Program-made: the position numbers and the translations under genes
Notes under the pieces: model-generated
The model's database searches: none
Seen by the model: the letters and a program-made list of their open reading frames with translations, nothing else
What the model was told of the DNA's origin: nothing
Shown: positions 1-7,662 of the stretch, one piece after another
Position numbering within the stretch: the first letter of the stretch is position 1
How the letters are laid out: each line of letters starts with the position of its first letter
Assembly: GCF_048820895.1 (NCBI RefSeq)
Contig: NZ_JBMERQ010000008.1
Span: 1 to 64,000, forward strand
Direction: 5' to 3'
Source of the DNA: Cribrihabitans_A neustonicus
GTDB taxonomy: Bacteria > Pseudomonadota > Alphaproteobacteria > Rhodobacterales > Rhodobacteraceae
Length of the DNA: 64,000 nucleotides

Positions 1-57
1 CTCTATCGAGAACTCGTAGAACAGCGCACCCTGCGATTCCTGCCGTGGTCCCATCAT
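1..57 (-). CDS. IS1182-family transposase, N-terminal fragment (window edge)
   Basis: Only the first 19 codons are inside the window. They read MMGPRQESQGALFYEFSIE, which resembles the conserved N-terminus of IS1182/IS5-type DDE transposases frequent in Rhodobacteraceae (MxGPRQExQxALFYEFSLE). The start is the ATGATG pair at 57-52 on the minus strand. The catalytic DDE core would lie to the left of the window, so integrity cannot be judged. Confidence 0.65.
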   Translation of the reverse strand, partial: MMGPRQESQGALFYEFSIE

Positions 58-140
58 TGCCACGCACCTCCGCTTGCCTCGCGGAAAGTGAATCAACACT
101 CAACACCCAAAACAACCCGAGTTTTTCAACAGAATAAGCC
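1..140 (-). mobile_element. End of an insertion sequence (IS1182/IS5-type), cut by the window edge
   Basis: The transposase start codon lies at 57 on the minus strand and reads out of the window. About 80 bases separate it from the motif GAGTTTTTCAACAGAATAAG (about 119-138), which looks like the terminal repeat of this IS group. The exact boundary and target-site duplication cannot be set because the other end is absent. Base composition up to about 150 is visibly more AT-rich than the neighbouring genes, as expected for acquired DNA. Confidence 0.6.
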
Positions 141-556
141 GATAGCTGACATTCGTGCGCCGCGCAGCATTGGTCGCAATGGGCTCGATTCCGTCTTTCG
201 CTGCACCGCAGGCAAGCGGCGGCATCAGGCCGGGCTGCGCGGATTGCAGGGGCGATGGCGCTGGAAGGCAGGTGCCTGGGGCGCTTGCCGCATTGACCGC
301 GGGCCGGATGAAGCCTGCCGAGGGCGAAAAGCGCCCCGCCGCGCGCGAGCGCGGCGCCCGGCCCAACGGGAAGCGGCCGCCGAAAGGAGGCCTCTGACGG
401 GCGGGAGCACGCGGTACCGGGCAGGGGGAGGCAACAGGCCCCGCGCATCAGACGGCGTTGCAATTATGCCTGCGCACCCTCCGGTTTTTACCTTTCTCCG
501 CATTTGTTCCGGGGGCAGATCTTGTTTCATCCGGTACGGCCCTTTACATCGGCGCC
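141..556. other. Gene-free stretch between the IS end and the S49 peptidase
   Basis: No supported gene lies here. Open frames on both strands are low-complexity Arg/Ala/Gly-rich shadows of GC-rich DNA. The stretch holds one copy of the hairpin repeat described separately (336-406) and presumably the promoter of the peptidase gene. The segment around 140-215 is itself rich in short inverted GC motifs and may be a remnant of an older intergenic repeat. Confidence 0.5.
336..406 (+). repeat. Intergenic hairpin repeat, copy A
   Basis: Hairpin at 337-356: outer stem CGCC/GGCG, inner stem GCGC/GCGC, tetraloop GCGA. It is followed by the conserved CCCGGCCCAAC flank (357-367) and, after a variable spacer, by GACGGGCGGG (396-405). 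The same layout recurs on the minus strand at 39717-39780 and on the plus strand at 60573-60645. Shorter relatives with other inner stems are at 34269-34298 and 60063-60092. Confidence 0.75.
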
Positions 557-1354
557 ATGAGATTTCACCTGCCTTTCCTGAAACGGCGGCCCAGCGTGGC
601 CGTGGTGCGCCTGGCGGGCGCCATTGGCATGCCGGGCCGCGGCTCCCTCAATGACGCTGCCCTCGCACCGGTGCTGGAACGCGCCTTCCGCAAGGGCAAA
701 CCCGTCGCGGTCGCGCTGGAGATCAACTCGCCCGGCGGCTCGCCGGTGCAGAGCGCGCTTATCGGCGCCCGCATCCGCCGCCTCGCGGACGAACTGGAAC
801 TGCCGGTCTATGCCTTTGCCGAGGATGTGGCGGCCTCCGGCGGCTACTGGCTGGCGGCGGCCGCGGATGAGATCTGGGCCGATGCCAATTCGGTGATCGG
901 ATCGGTGGGCGTGATCTCCTCGGGCTTCGGCGCCCATGTGTTCCTCGCCCGCCAGGGGGTGGAGCGCCGGGTCTACACCGCCGGTGAGAGCAAATCGATG
1001 CTCGACCCATTCCGCCCGGAGAAACCGGAAGACGTGGAGCGCCTGAAAGGCATCCTGAACGGTGTGCACGCCAATTTCATCACCCACGTCAGGGACCGCC
1101 GCGGCGCCCGGCTGAAGGCGGATGAGAACCTGTTTTCGGGTGACATCTGGCTTGCTGGCCGCGCCAAGGAACTGGGGCTGATCGACGGCATCGGCCATCT
1201 GGTGCCCAAGATGCAGGAGCGCTTCGGCAAAAAGGTGCGGCTGCGCCGCTACGGGCTGAAGCGCCCGCTGCTCAGCCGCTTCGGCCTGCGCCTGGCGCAG
1301 GATGCGCTCGCGGACATCGAGGAGCGCGCCAGCTTCGCGCGGTTCGGCCTGTAG
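557..1354 (+). CDS. sppA: S49 family (SppA-like) serine peptidase
   Basis: A 265-residue signal-peptide-peptidase-like S49 protease, predicted to cut signal peptides or membrane protein fragments with a Ser-Lys dyad. Visible motifs are the substrate-groove INSPGGSPVQS (about residue 56), the nucleophile region AASGGYWLAAAADEI (Ser near 95), IGSVGVISS, and ESKSMLDPF supplying the general-base lysine. The ATG at 557 begins the family-typical MRFHLPFLKRR. An in-frame upstream start at 458 would add 33 residues with no family resemblance. The short form lacks the duplicated N-terminal domain of E. coli SppA. The next gene starts inside its stop codon, indicating co-transcription. Confidence 0.85.
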   Translation: MRFHLPFLKRRPSVAVVRLAGAIGMPGRGSLNDAALAPVLERAFRKGKPVAVALEINSPGGSPVQSALIGARIRRLADELELPVYAFAEDVAASGGYWLAAAADEIWADANSVIGSVGVISSGFGAHVFLARQGVERRVYTAGESKSMLDPFRPEKPEDVERLKGILNGVHANFITHVRDRRGARLKADENLFSGDIWLAGRAKELGLIDGIGHLVPKMQERFGKKVRLRRYGLKRPLLSRFGLRLAQDALADIEERASFARFGL

Positions 1355-1527
1355 TGCTGTTCAAGATCGTCACGGTTTTCCTCGCGGTGATGGCAGTGCT
1401 GGCGATGTTCGGCAAGCTGCGGCTGCCCGGCCGGAAAACCCTTCAATCCGTGCGCTGCCCGTCCTGCGGGCGGTTCAAGATCGGAAAGGGCCCCTGCGCC
1501 TGCAAGAAAGGAGGGCCGGGCAAATGA
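1354..1527 (+). CDS. Small membrane protein with a Cys-rich zinc-ribbon-like tail
   Basis: A 57-residue ORF starting with GTG that overlaps the peptidase stop (TAGTG) and ends in an ATGA overlap with the antiporter gene. Residues 2-19 form one hydrophobic segment (LFKIVTVFLAVMAVLAMF). The remainder is basic and carries CPSCG (Cys35, Cys38) and CAC (Cys48, Cys50), a possible four-cysteine zinc site. Tight overlap on both sides argues that it is translated. No named family is recognised. A metal-binding or protein-interaction role at the membrane is inference only. Confidence 0.65.
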   Translation: MLFKIVTVFLAVMAVLAMFGKLRLPGRKTLQSVRCPSCGRFKIGKGPCACKKGGPGK

Positions 1528-2510
1528 TGCCTTGGCTGTATTCGGCTCTTGGTCTCCTGATCCTGCTGCTGGCGGGCGACGCGCTGGTGCGCGGCGCGGT
1601 GAACCTCAGCCTGCGGCTGGGGGTGCCTGCGCTGATTGTGAGCCTCACCATCGTTGCCTTCGGCACCTCGGCGCCCGAATTGCTGATCGCGATCAGCGCG
1701 GTGCGCGACAATGCCGACGGAATCGCGATGGGCAATGTGGTCGGCTCCAACATTGCCAACGTGCTCCTGGTGCTCGGCATCCCCGCGCTGCTGCGGTCTT
1801 TGCATACCAGCGAATGCAGCACGCGGAAGAACTACACCTTCATGCTGGCAGCTTCCGTCCTGTTCATCGGGCTGTCGTTTGCAGGCACGTTCACCGCCTT
1901 GTCCGGATTTGTCCTCCTGGCTGCGCTGTCGGGTGTGCTCTTCATTGCCTTCCGCGAGGCCCGCGCCCACCGCCGCAGCAACAATGGCAATGGTGCTGCT
2001 GCGGCGGTTGCCGAAGGCGGGGGCTTTTCCGAGGATCTTGAGGAGATCGAGGAAGCCGACCCGGACATGCCCTATTGGCGCATCCTCCTGTTTCTGGTGC
2101 TTGGCCTCATTGGCCTGCCGCTGGGCGCGGACCTGCTGGTGGAGAACGCCTCGGTGATCGCCCGCCTCTATGGGATCAGCGAAACCGTGATCGGCCTCAC
2201 GCTGGTCGCCGTCGGAACCTCGCTGCCCGAGCTTGCCACCACCGTGATGGCGGCGCTGCGGCGGCAGGCCGACGTGGCGCTTGGCAACGTGATCGGCTCC
2301 AACATGTTCAACCTGCTGGCCATCATCGGCATTGCGTCCTTTGTCGGGCCGATCTCGGTTGACCCGGGCTTCCTGAGCTTCGACCTGTGGGTGATGCTGG
2401 CGTCCTCGTTGCTGCTGGTGCCCTTCGTCTACCTCAAGCAGGACATCACCCGGGCCTGGGGTGTCGCGCTCAGCGCTCTTTACCTGATTTACATGGTGGC
2501 CCTGTTCTAA
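1524..2510 (+). CDS. Calcium/sodium antiporter, CaCA family (YrbG-like)
   Basis: A 328-residue integral membrane antiporter that exchanges Na+ (or H+) for Ca2+ across the inner membrane. It shows the two inverted alpha-repeats of the family: GTSAPE (47-52) with GNVVGSN (70-76), and GTSLPE (231-236) with GNVIGSN (254-260). A hydrophilic loop rich in Ala, Glu and Asp at about 145-185 joins the two halves. Two adjacent ATG codons (1524, 1527) could serve as start; 1524 overlaps the upstream stop as ATGA. It is probably in one transcript with the peptidase and the small Cys protein. Confidence 0.92.
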   Translation: MMPWLYSALGLLILLLAGDALVRGAVNLSLRLGVPALIVSLTIVAFGTSAPELLIAISAVRDNADGIAMGNVVGSNIANVLLVLGIPALLRSLHTSECSTRKNYTFMLAASVLFIGLSFAGTFTALSGFVLLAALSGVLFIAFREARAHRRSNNGNGAAAAVAEGGGFSEDLEEIEEADPDMPYWRILLFLVLGLIGLPLGADLLVENASVIARLYGISETVIGLTLVAVGTSLPELATTVMAALRRQADVALGNVIGSNMFNLLAIIGIASFVGPISVDPGFLSFDLWVMLASSLLLVPFVYLKQDITRAWGVALSALYLIYMVALF

Positions 2511-2545
2511 CTCTTTTGCCTGCAACAGCCTGAGAGGAGATCGTG

Positions 2546-3349
2546 ATGCGCGCATTGGTGACCGGAGCAGGGCGGCGGCTGGGCCGCGCCATGGCGCTGC
2601 GGCTGGCGGCTGAGGGGTACGATGTGGCGGTGCATTACCGCGGCTCCAGGACGGCGGCGGAGGAGACCGCGGAGATGATCCGCGGGCAGGGCCGCCGCGC
2701 GGTGGCGCTGCAGGCCGATCTCGCGGATGAAGACGCAACCCAGGGCCTGCTGCCCGGGGCCGCCGCTGCCCTGGAAGGCCCCATCACTTGCCTCGTCAAC
2801 AACGCCTCGGTCTTCGAGCGCGACACCATCGAGAGCGCCACCCGCGAAAGCTGGGACGCGCATTTCAGTTCCAACCTCCGCGCCCCCTTCCTGCTTTTGC
2901 AGGCCATGGCGGCCCAGGAAGACGTGCCGCCGCTTTTCCCCGCGGGGGATGGGCCGGAGGCCGAAGGCTGCCCCGAGCCGCGCGCCTGGGGGCTTGCGGT
3001 CAACATGGTGGACCAGCGGGTGCTGAAGCTGACCCCGGATTTCATGAGCTACACGCTGGCCAAATCCGCTCTCTGGACTCTGACGCGCACCGCGGCCCAG
3101 GCGCTGGCGCCGCGGATCCGCGTCAATGCGATCGGCCCGGGACCGACCCTTCGCGGCGCACAGCAGAGCGCCGAGCAGTTCGCCCGCCAGCGCGCCAGCA
3201 CCATCCTGGAGCGCGGCGCCGGCCCGGGGGACATCGCCGCGGCGCTGGCCTACCTGCTGGCGGCCCCCGCGGTCACGGGCCAGATGATCTGCGTCGATGG
3301 CGGCCAGCACCTGGCCTGGCAGACACCGGACGTCTGCGGGCTGGAGTGA
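2546..3349 (+). CDS. SDR-family reductase, FolM/pteridine-reductase-like
   Basis: A 267-residue NAD(P)H-dependent short-chain reductase. It has the cofactor motif TGAGRRLG (6-13), NNAS (85-88) and YxxxK (Tyr169, Lys173). The usual catalytic serine position is occupied by Asp156 in NMVDQRV, and PGPTL follows near 198. Asp in place of Ser and the phrase VDQRVLKLTPDFMSYTLAK are typical of the PTR1/FolM group, which reduces dihydropterins (dihydromonapterin, dihydrofolate). The substrate here is therefore an inference. The stretch 123-148 before the strand carrying Asp156 looks longer than usual. GAGGAGA precedes the ATG at 2546. Confidence 0.75.
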   Translation: MRALVTGAGRRLGRAMALRLAAEGYDVAVHYRGSRTAAEETAEMIRGQGRRAVALQADLADEDATQGLLPGAAAALEGPITCLVNNASVFERDTIESATRESWDAHFSSNLRAPFLLLQAMAAQEDVPPLFPAGDGPEAEGCPEPRAWGLAVNMVDQRVLKLTPDFMSYTLAKSALWTLTRTAAQALAPRIRVNAIGPGPTLRGAQQSAEQFARQRASTILERGAGPGDIAAALAYLLAAPAVTGQMICVDGGQHLAWQTPDVCGLE

Positions 3350-3774
3350 CTGCCTGGGGCTGTCTGCGGAAGCGGTTCTCTGCAAGCCCCGCGCCCGCAC
3401 CTGCCGGACCCTGCACCGCTCCCTGCGGCGGCCCCGCAGCAGGGGGCGCGCTTTCCCGATTCCCTCCCGGGCCACCCGTAAAACCAGCCGCCTGTCAACG
3501 CGCTTACGGAAGTTTTACACCGGCAGGTGTGGCCTTTCGGAAACGTTACAAAATTCTAAAGAGCGCCAGAGGCTTGTCAGAAGTGGAAAATCTTTCGTTT
3601 AAAATCAATATGTTGCATGGTAGCCTAAAAATTAGGCAGCCGCCGGAAACCACCCGGAAATAAGGGAAATCGGCGGATAGCCCAAAGTTATCTCCGGGGT
3701 TATCCACAGGTTCCGTGGACTATCCCAGCCTTGATCCCTTGCGGCAAACATTGCAGCCCGCGGCCGGGAATCAT
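3350..3774 (+). promoter_or_regulatory. uvrC upstream region with a perfect palindrome and a DnaA-box-like site
   Basis: This 425-base gap holds no supported gene. From about 3540 it becomes distinctly AT-rich for this genome. It contains the perfect 15-base palindrome GCCTAAAAATTAGGC (3623-3637), an attractive operator candidate, and TTATCCACA (3700-3708), identical to the consensus DnaA box. A single such nonamer in 64 kb can occur by chance. The gap probably contains the uvrC promoter. Confidence 0.5.
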
Positions 3775-5664
3775 ATGTCTTCAACCATGAACGAACTGCC
3801 CGTCCAAGAGCCCCCCAAGAAGCCCGCCACCGGCTATGCCGTGATCCAGGGTTACCTGAAGACGCTGGACTCTTCCCCCGGCGTCTACCGCATGCTCGAT
3901 GCCGAAAGCCGGGTGCTCTACGTGGGCAAGGCCCGCAACCTCAAGGCGCGGGTGTCGAACTACGCCCGGCCGGGCCACAGCCCGCGCATCGAGCGGATGA
4001 TCGCGCTCACCGCCTCGATGATGTTCCTCACCACCAGGACCGAAACCGAGGCGCTGCTCCTGGAGCAGAACCTGATCAAGCAGCTGAAGCCCAAGTACAA
4101 CGTGCTCCTGCGCGACGACAAAAGTTTCCCCAACATCCTGGTCGCCAAGGATCACGCCTATCCGCAGATCAAGAAACACCGCGGTGCGCGCAAGGAGAAA
4201 GGCAGCTACTTCGGCCCGTTTGCCAGCGCTGGCGCGGTGAACCGCACGCTGAACCAGCTGCAAAAGGCATTCCTGCTGCGCAACTGCTCGGATTCGATGT
4301 TCGAGACCCGCACGCGGCCCTGCCTGCAATACCAGATCAAGCGCTGTTCCGGTCCCTGTGTGGGGCTGGTCTCGGAAGCGGACTACGCCGCCAGCGTGCG
4401 CGACGCCGAACATTTCCTGTCGGGCCGCTCCACCAAAGTGCAGGAGGAGCTGGCCGAACAGATGGCCGCGGCCTCCGAGGCGATGGAGTTCGAGCGCGCC
4501 GCTGCCCTGCGGGACCGCATCAAGGCGCTGACGCAGGTGCAGTCCTCGCAAGGCATCAACCCGCGCGGCGTTGCCGAGGCGGACGTGATCGGCCTGCACA
4601 TGGAAGGCGGGCAGGCCTGCGTGCAGGTTTTCTTCATCCGCGCCAACCAGAACTGGGGCAACCAGGACTTCTACCCGCGCGTCGACGCCGACATGAGCGC
4701 GGCGGAAGTGATGGAAGCCTTCCTCGGCCAGTTCTACGGCAACAAAGAGCCGCCGCGGCAGCTGATTCTCTCCGACGCGATCGAGAACACCGACCTGATG
4801 GAAGCCGCCCTCACCGAACAGGCCGGCCGCCGGGTCGAGGTGGCGGTCCCGCAGCGCGGCGAGAAATCCGAGCTGGTGGCCTTCGCCGTGCGCAACGCCC
4901 GCGAGAGCCTGGCCCGCCGCATGGCCGAAAGCGCCACCCAGGCTAAACTCTTGCGCGGACTGGCGGAGGCCTTCGGCCTGGAAGCCCCGCCGCAGCGGAT
5001 CGAGGTCTACGACAACTCCCACATCCAAGGCACCAACGCGGTCGGCGGCATGATCGTCGCGGGCCCCGAGGGCCTGATGAAGAACGCCTACCGCAAGTTC
5101 AACATCCGCGGCGAGGACCTGGTGCCGGGCGACGACTTCGGCATGATGAAAGAAGTTCTGAACCGCCGCTTCTCGCGCCTCCTGAAGGAAGACCCGGACC
5201 GGGAGAAGGGCATGTGGCCCGACCTGCTGCTGATCGACGGCGGCGCGGGCCAGGTCTCTGCAGTGGCGGAGATCATGGCCGAACACGGCGTCCAGGACAT
5301 CCCGATGGTGGGGGTCGCAAAGGGCGTCGACCGCGACCACGGCAAGGAGGAGTTCTACCGCCCCGGCCAGAGCGCCTTTGCGCTGCAGCGCAACGACCCA
5401 GTCCTCTATTTCATCCAGCGCCTGCGCGATGAGGCGCATAGGTTCGCCATCGGCACCCACCGCGCCAAACGCGCCAAGGCCATCGGCGCCACCCCCCTCG
5501 ACGAGGTGCCTGGCGTCGGCGCTGCCCGCAAGCGCGCGCTGCTTGCGCATTTCGGCAGCGCCAAGGCGGTAAGCCGCGCCAACCTCTCGGACCTGAAGGC
5601 GGTGGAGGGCATCTCCGCGGCGCTCGCCGAGCGCATATATGACCATTTCCATGGCAGCAGCTGA
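3775..5664 (+). CDS. uvrC: UvrABC system protein C (excinuclease)
   Basis: UvrC makes the 3' and 5' incisions flanking DNA lesions bound by UvrB in nucleotide excision repair. The 629 residues contain an N-terminal GIY-YIG nuclease (PGVYRM near 35, LYVGKA near 48), a UvrB-binding UVR motif with paired coiled-coil helices (about 220-255), the RNase H-like second nuclease (VYDNSHIQG and LLIDGGAGQ), and C-terminal helix-hairpin-helix motifs (VPGVGAARKRALL). The ATG at 3775 gives a normal length. GTG 3715 would add 20 unconserved residues, and ATG 3787 is also possible. A full-length antisense frame is a codon-bias shadow. Confidence 0.95.
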   Translation: MSSTMNELPVQEPPKKPATGYAVIQGYLKTLDSSPGVYRMLDAESRVLYVGKARNLKARVSNYARPGHSPRIERMIALTASMMFLTTRTETEALLLEQNLIKQLKPKYNVLLRDDKSFPNILVAKDHAYPQIKKHRGARKEKGSYFGPFASAGAVNRTLNQLQKAFLLRNCSDSMFETRTRPCLQYQIKRCSGPCVGLVSEADYAASVRDAEHFLSGRSTKVQEELAEQMAAASEAMEFERAAALRDRIKALTQVQSSQGINPRGVAEADVIGLHMEGGQACVQVFFIRANQNWGNQDFYPRVDADMSAAEVMEAFLGQFYGNKEPPRQLILSDAIENTDLMEAALTEQAGRRVEVAVPQRGEKSELVAFAVRNARESLARRMAESATQAKLLRGLAEAFGLEAPPQRIEVYDNSHIQGTNAVGGMIVAGPEGLMKNAYRKFNIRGEDLVPGDDFGMMKEVLNRRFSRLLKEDPDREKGMWPDLLLIDGGAGQVSAVAEIMAEHGVQDIPMVGVAKGVDRDHGKEEFYRPGQSAFALQRNDPVLYFIQRLRDEAHRFAIGTHRAKRAKAIGATPLDEVPGVGAARKRALLAHFGSAKAVSRANLSDLKAVEGISAALAERIYDHFHGSS

Positions 5665-5704
5665 GACACGCCCTTGACCCCCGGCCCGCCGCGCGCTTCC
5701 TCTT

Positions 5705-5748
5705 GCCCGGAATATCCCCGCCGGAGGCATCCGTCCCGCCAGGGGCGG
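5705..5748 (+). repeat. Short intergenic repeat, family 3, copy 1
   Basis: GCCCGGAATATCCCCGCCGG (5705-5724) followed by GGCATCCGTCCCGCCAGGGGCGG. A near-identical block is at 39827-39866 with the same order of parts (CCCGGAATAC, CCCCGCCGG, GGCG, CCCGCCAGGGCG). It lies upstream of pgsA. Function is unknown; it may be a mobile or REP-like fragment. Confidence 0.5.
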
Positions 5749-5801
5749 ATTTTTCCGAGCATCCGCTTTCCACTTCCTTTACAGCCGGATACTGTGCGCC
5801 C

Positions 5802-6473
5802 ATGAAATGGACCCTGCCCAATATCCTCACCCTGCTGCGCCTGCTTGCGGCGCCCGGCCTTGCGGTGATGTTCCTGTATTTCTCTCGCCCCTATGCGGAC
5901 TGGTTCGCGCTCCTGCTGTTCGTCACCGCTGCGGTAACCGACTGGTTCGACGGCTACCTGGCCCGGGCCTGGAAGCAGGAGACCAAGATGGGCGCTATGC
6001 TGGACCCGATCGCCGACAAGGCGATGGTGGTGATCGCGCTGATGATCCTGGTTGGCTACGCCGCCGAACACTGGACTCCATGGCTGGTGCTGCCCGCCAC
6101 GGTAATCCTGTTCCGCGAAGTCTTTGTCTCCGGCCTGCGCGAATATCTTGGCGATACCGCGGGCACGCTGAAGGTCACGAAACTGGCCAAGTGGAAGACC
6201 ACCGCCCAGATGATCGCCATCGCCACGCTGTTCTCGCAAGGCATCTTCGAGCACTACCTGGTAATGTCCTCCTTTGGCATGGACCAGACCATGGTGGAAC
6301 AGATCCTCAGCGGCACGCTCGCGGATGAACAGGGGCTGCGCTGGAAGTTCGCGGGCATGGTCTGGACCGGCCGCATCGGACTGTGGCTGTTGTGGATCGC
6401 GGCGGCGCTGACGGCAATCACCGGCGTCGACTACCTGCGCAAGGCGATGCCGCATCTGAAGGAGGCGCATTGA
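5802..6473 (+). CDS. pgsA: CDP-diacylglycerol--glycerol-3-phosphate 3-phosphatidyltransferase
   Basis: PgsA condenses CDP-diacylglycerol with glycerol-3-phosphate, the committed step to phosphatidylglycerol and cardiolipin in the inner membrane. The 223-residue protein has several membrane segments and the CDP-alcohol phosphotransferase signature: TDWFDGYLAR (Asp and DG..AR) followed by GAMLDPIADK (G, D and D), near residues 45-72. The start at 5802 gives the family N-terminus MKWTLPNILTLLR. Its stop overlaps the moaD start (TGATG), so pgsA-moaD-moaE likely form one transcript, a common arrangement in this family. Confidence 0.93.
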   Translation: MKWTLPNILTLLRLLAAPGLAVMFLYFSRPYADWFALLLFVTAAVTDWFDGYLARAWKQETKMGAMLDPIADKAMVVIALMILVGYAAEHWTPWLVLPATVILFREVFVSGLREYLGDTAGTLKVTKLAKWKTTAQMIAIATLFSQGIFEHYLVMSSFGMDQTMVEQILSGTLADEQGLRWKFAGMVWTGRIGLWLLWIAAALTAITGVDYLRKAMPHLKEAH

Positions 6474-6718
6474 TGGATGTTCTCTATTTCGCCTGGGTGC
6501 GCGAGCGCATCGGCCTGCCGCGCGAGCGGGTGGAGACCTCGGCCGCCACTGTCGCCGAGCTGGTCGACGAACTGCGCGCACGCGAAGAGCGCTATGCCGC
6601 GGCCTTCGCCGACCTCTCGGCGCTGCGGGTGGCGCTCGATCAGGAACTCGCCGACTTCTCCGCACCGCTCAGCGGCGTGCGCGAGGTCGCCTTCTTCCCG
6701 CCGATGACCGGGGGCTGA
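6473..6718 (+). CDS. moaD: Molybdopterin synthase small subunit MoaD
   Basis: An 81-residue ubiquitin-fold sulfur carrier. After adenylation by a MoeB-type enzyme and sulfuration, its C-terminal thiocarboxylate supplies the dithiolene sulfur for molybdopterin. The C-terminus is the diagnostic GG (MTGG). The N-terminus MDVLYFAWVRERIGLP fits the family, and the length is normal. It overlaps the pgsA stop by one base and is followed four bases later by moaE, its partner subunit. Confidence 0.93.
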   Translation: MDVLYFAWVRERIGLPRERVETSAATVAELVDELRAREERYAAAFADLSALRVALDQELADFSAPLSGVREVAFFPPMTGG

Positions 6719-6722
6719 GGCG

Positions 6723-7181
6723 ATGGAGATCCGCGTCCAGGAAGCCCCCTTCGCGCTCGGCGCCGAGAGCGATGCCTTTGCCGCGCGGGCAGAGGGCGCG
6801 GGGGTGCAGGCGGGCGCGCTGGTCACCTTCACCGGCGTGGTGCGCGACGCCGATCGGGGCGGGCTCCTGGCAATGGAGATCGAGCACTACCCGGGCATGA
6901 CCGAAAAGGCGCTCACCGCCATCGCCGAAGAGGCCAGCCGCCGCTGGTCGCTGGCGGATGTGCTGGTGATCCACCGCCACGGCCGTCTCGCTCCGGGCGA
7001 GCGCATCATGATGGTCGCCACCGCCGCCCGCCACCGCAAGGACGCCTTTGAGGCGGCGGAGTTCCTGATGGACTACCTGAAATCCCGCGCGCCGTTCTGG
7101 AAGAAGGAAATTCTTGCAGGCGGCGATACCGAATGGGTCGCCGCGAAGGACAGCGACGAGGAAGCCCTCACCCGCTGGTAG
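6723..7181 (+). CDS. moaE: Molybdopterin synthase catalytic subunit MoaE
   Basis: MoaE (152 residues) forms the heterotetramer with MoaD that inserts two sulfurs into cyclic pyranopterin monophosphate. Family features are GALVTFTGVVRD (about 33-44), IEHYPGM, VIHRHGRLAPGE (about 80-91), and the C-terminal YLKSRAPFWKKE with the active-site lysines that hold the MoaD tail. It is adjacent to moaD; the next gene is convergent. Confidence 0.94.
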   Translation: MEIRVQEAPFALGAESDAFAARAEGAGVQAGALVTFTGVVRDADRGGLLAMEIEHYPGMTEKALTAIAEEASRRWSLADVLVIHRHGRLAPGERIMMVATAARHRKDAFEAAEFLMDYLKSRAPFWKKEILAGGDTEWVAAKDSDEEALTRW

Positions 7182-7347
7182 CCCTTCTCCGCCGGCGTCC
7201 CGCCGCGGCGGCCGGCAGTCCCGCCAGCCGTGCAATCATCAAGGATGATCTCCGCCCGCTGGGCCGTGCTCAGCGCCGCTGCCCGTCAGCAGAGCAATGC
7301 GGGCGCGGTGCGGGGCGCGCGAGTTCGCCCGGCCGCGGCGGCGGCGC

Positions 7348-7662
7348 TCAGCGCGCCAGGCGGGCGCGCAGCTCTTCGGCTTCGCGGCGGGCCTCGCGCA
7401 GCCCGTCCATCGCGGCGCGCAGCTCGGCCTCGGTCTGGGTCAGCTGGTTGGTCAGCTCCGCCTCGCGCTGCTGGAGGTAGGTAATCGCCTGGTCGCGGGT
7501 TTCCTCGGCCTCGTGCAGCTCCTGGCTCATCCGGTCCAGATCGGCAACATCGCTCTGCCGCACCCGGGTGAACCGGTGCACCAGCCAGTTGGCAAACCAC
7601 CCAAGCGAGAAGGCCGCGAAGAGGATGATCGCGGTGGTGATGATGAACTCGGTCCTGTTCAT
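7348..7662 (-). CDS. Membrane-anchored coiled-coil protein
   Basis: A 104-residue protein with one N-terminal membrane segment (about 7-28, TTAIILFAAFSLGWFANWLV). A long charged heptad-patterned region rich in Glu, Arg, Leu and Ala (about 40-103) then indicates a coiled coil. Its ATG overlaps the stop of the upstream OmpA-type gene (ATGA), so the two are translationally coupled. No named family is recognised. A structural or scaffolding partner of the OmpA-like protein in the envelope is inferred from the coupling only. Confidence 0.75.
   Translation of the reverse strand: MNRTEFIITTAIILFAAFSLGWFANWLVHRFTRVRQSDVADLDRMSQELHEAEETRDQAITYLQQREAELTNQLTQTEAELRAAMDGLREARREAEELRARLAR

Noticed and set aside
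88..654. Open frames between the IS end and the peptidase
   Set aside because: Low-complexity Arg/Ala/Gly translation that passes through repeat copy A; no ribosome site or family resemblance.
3540..3710. Possible replication origin (AT-rich leader with DnaA box)
   Set aside because: Only one consensus DnaA box, no cluster of boxes, and no dnaA, parAB, gidAB or hemE neighbours.
3781..5730. Long open frame antisense to uvrC
   Set aside because: It mirrors uvrC almost exactly, reads as His/Gly/Ala/Arg-rich sequence without domains, and is explained by GC-biased third positions.
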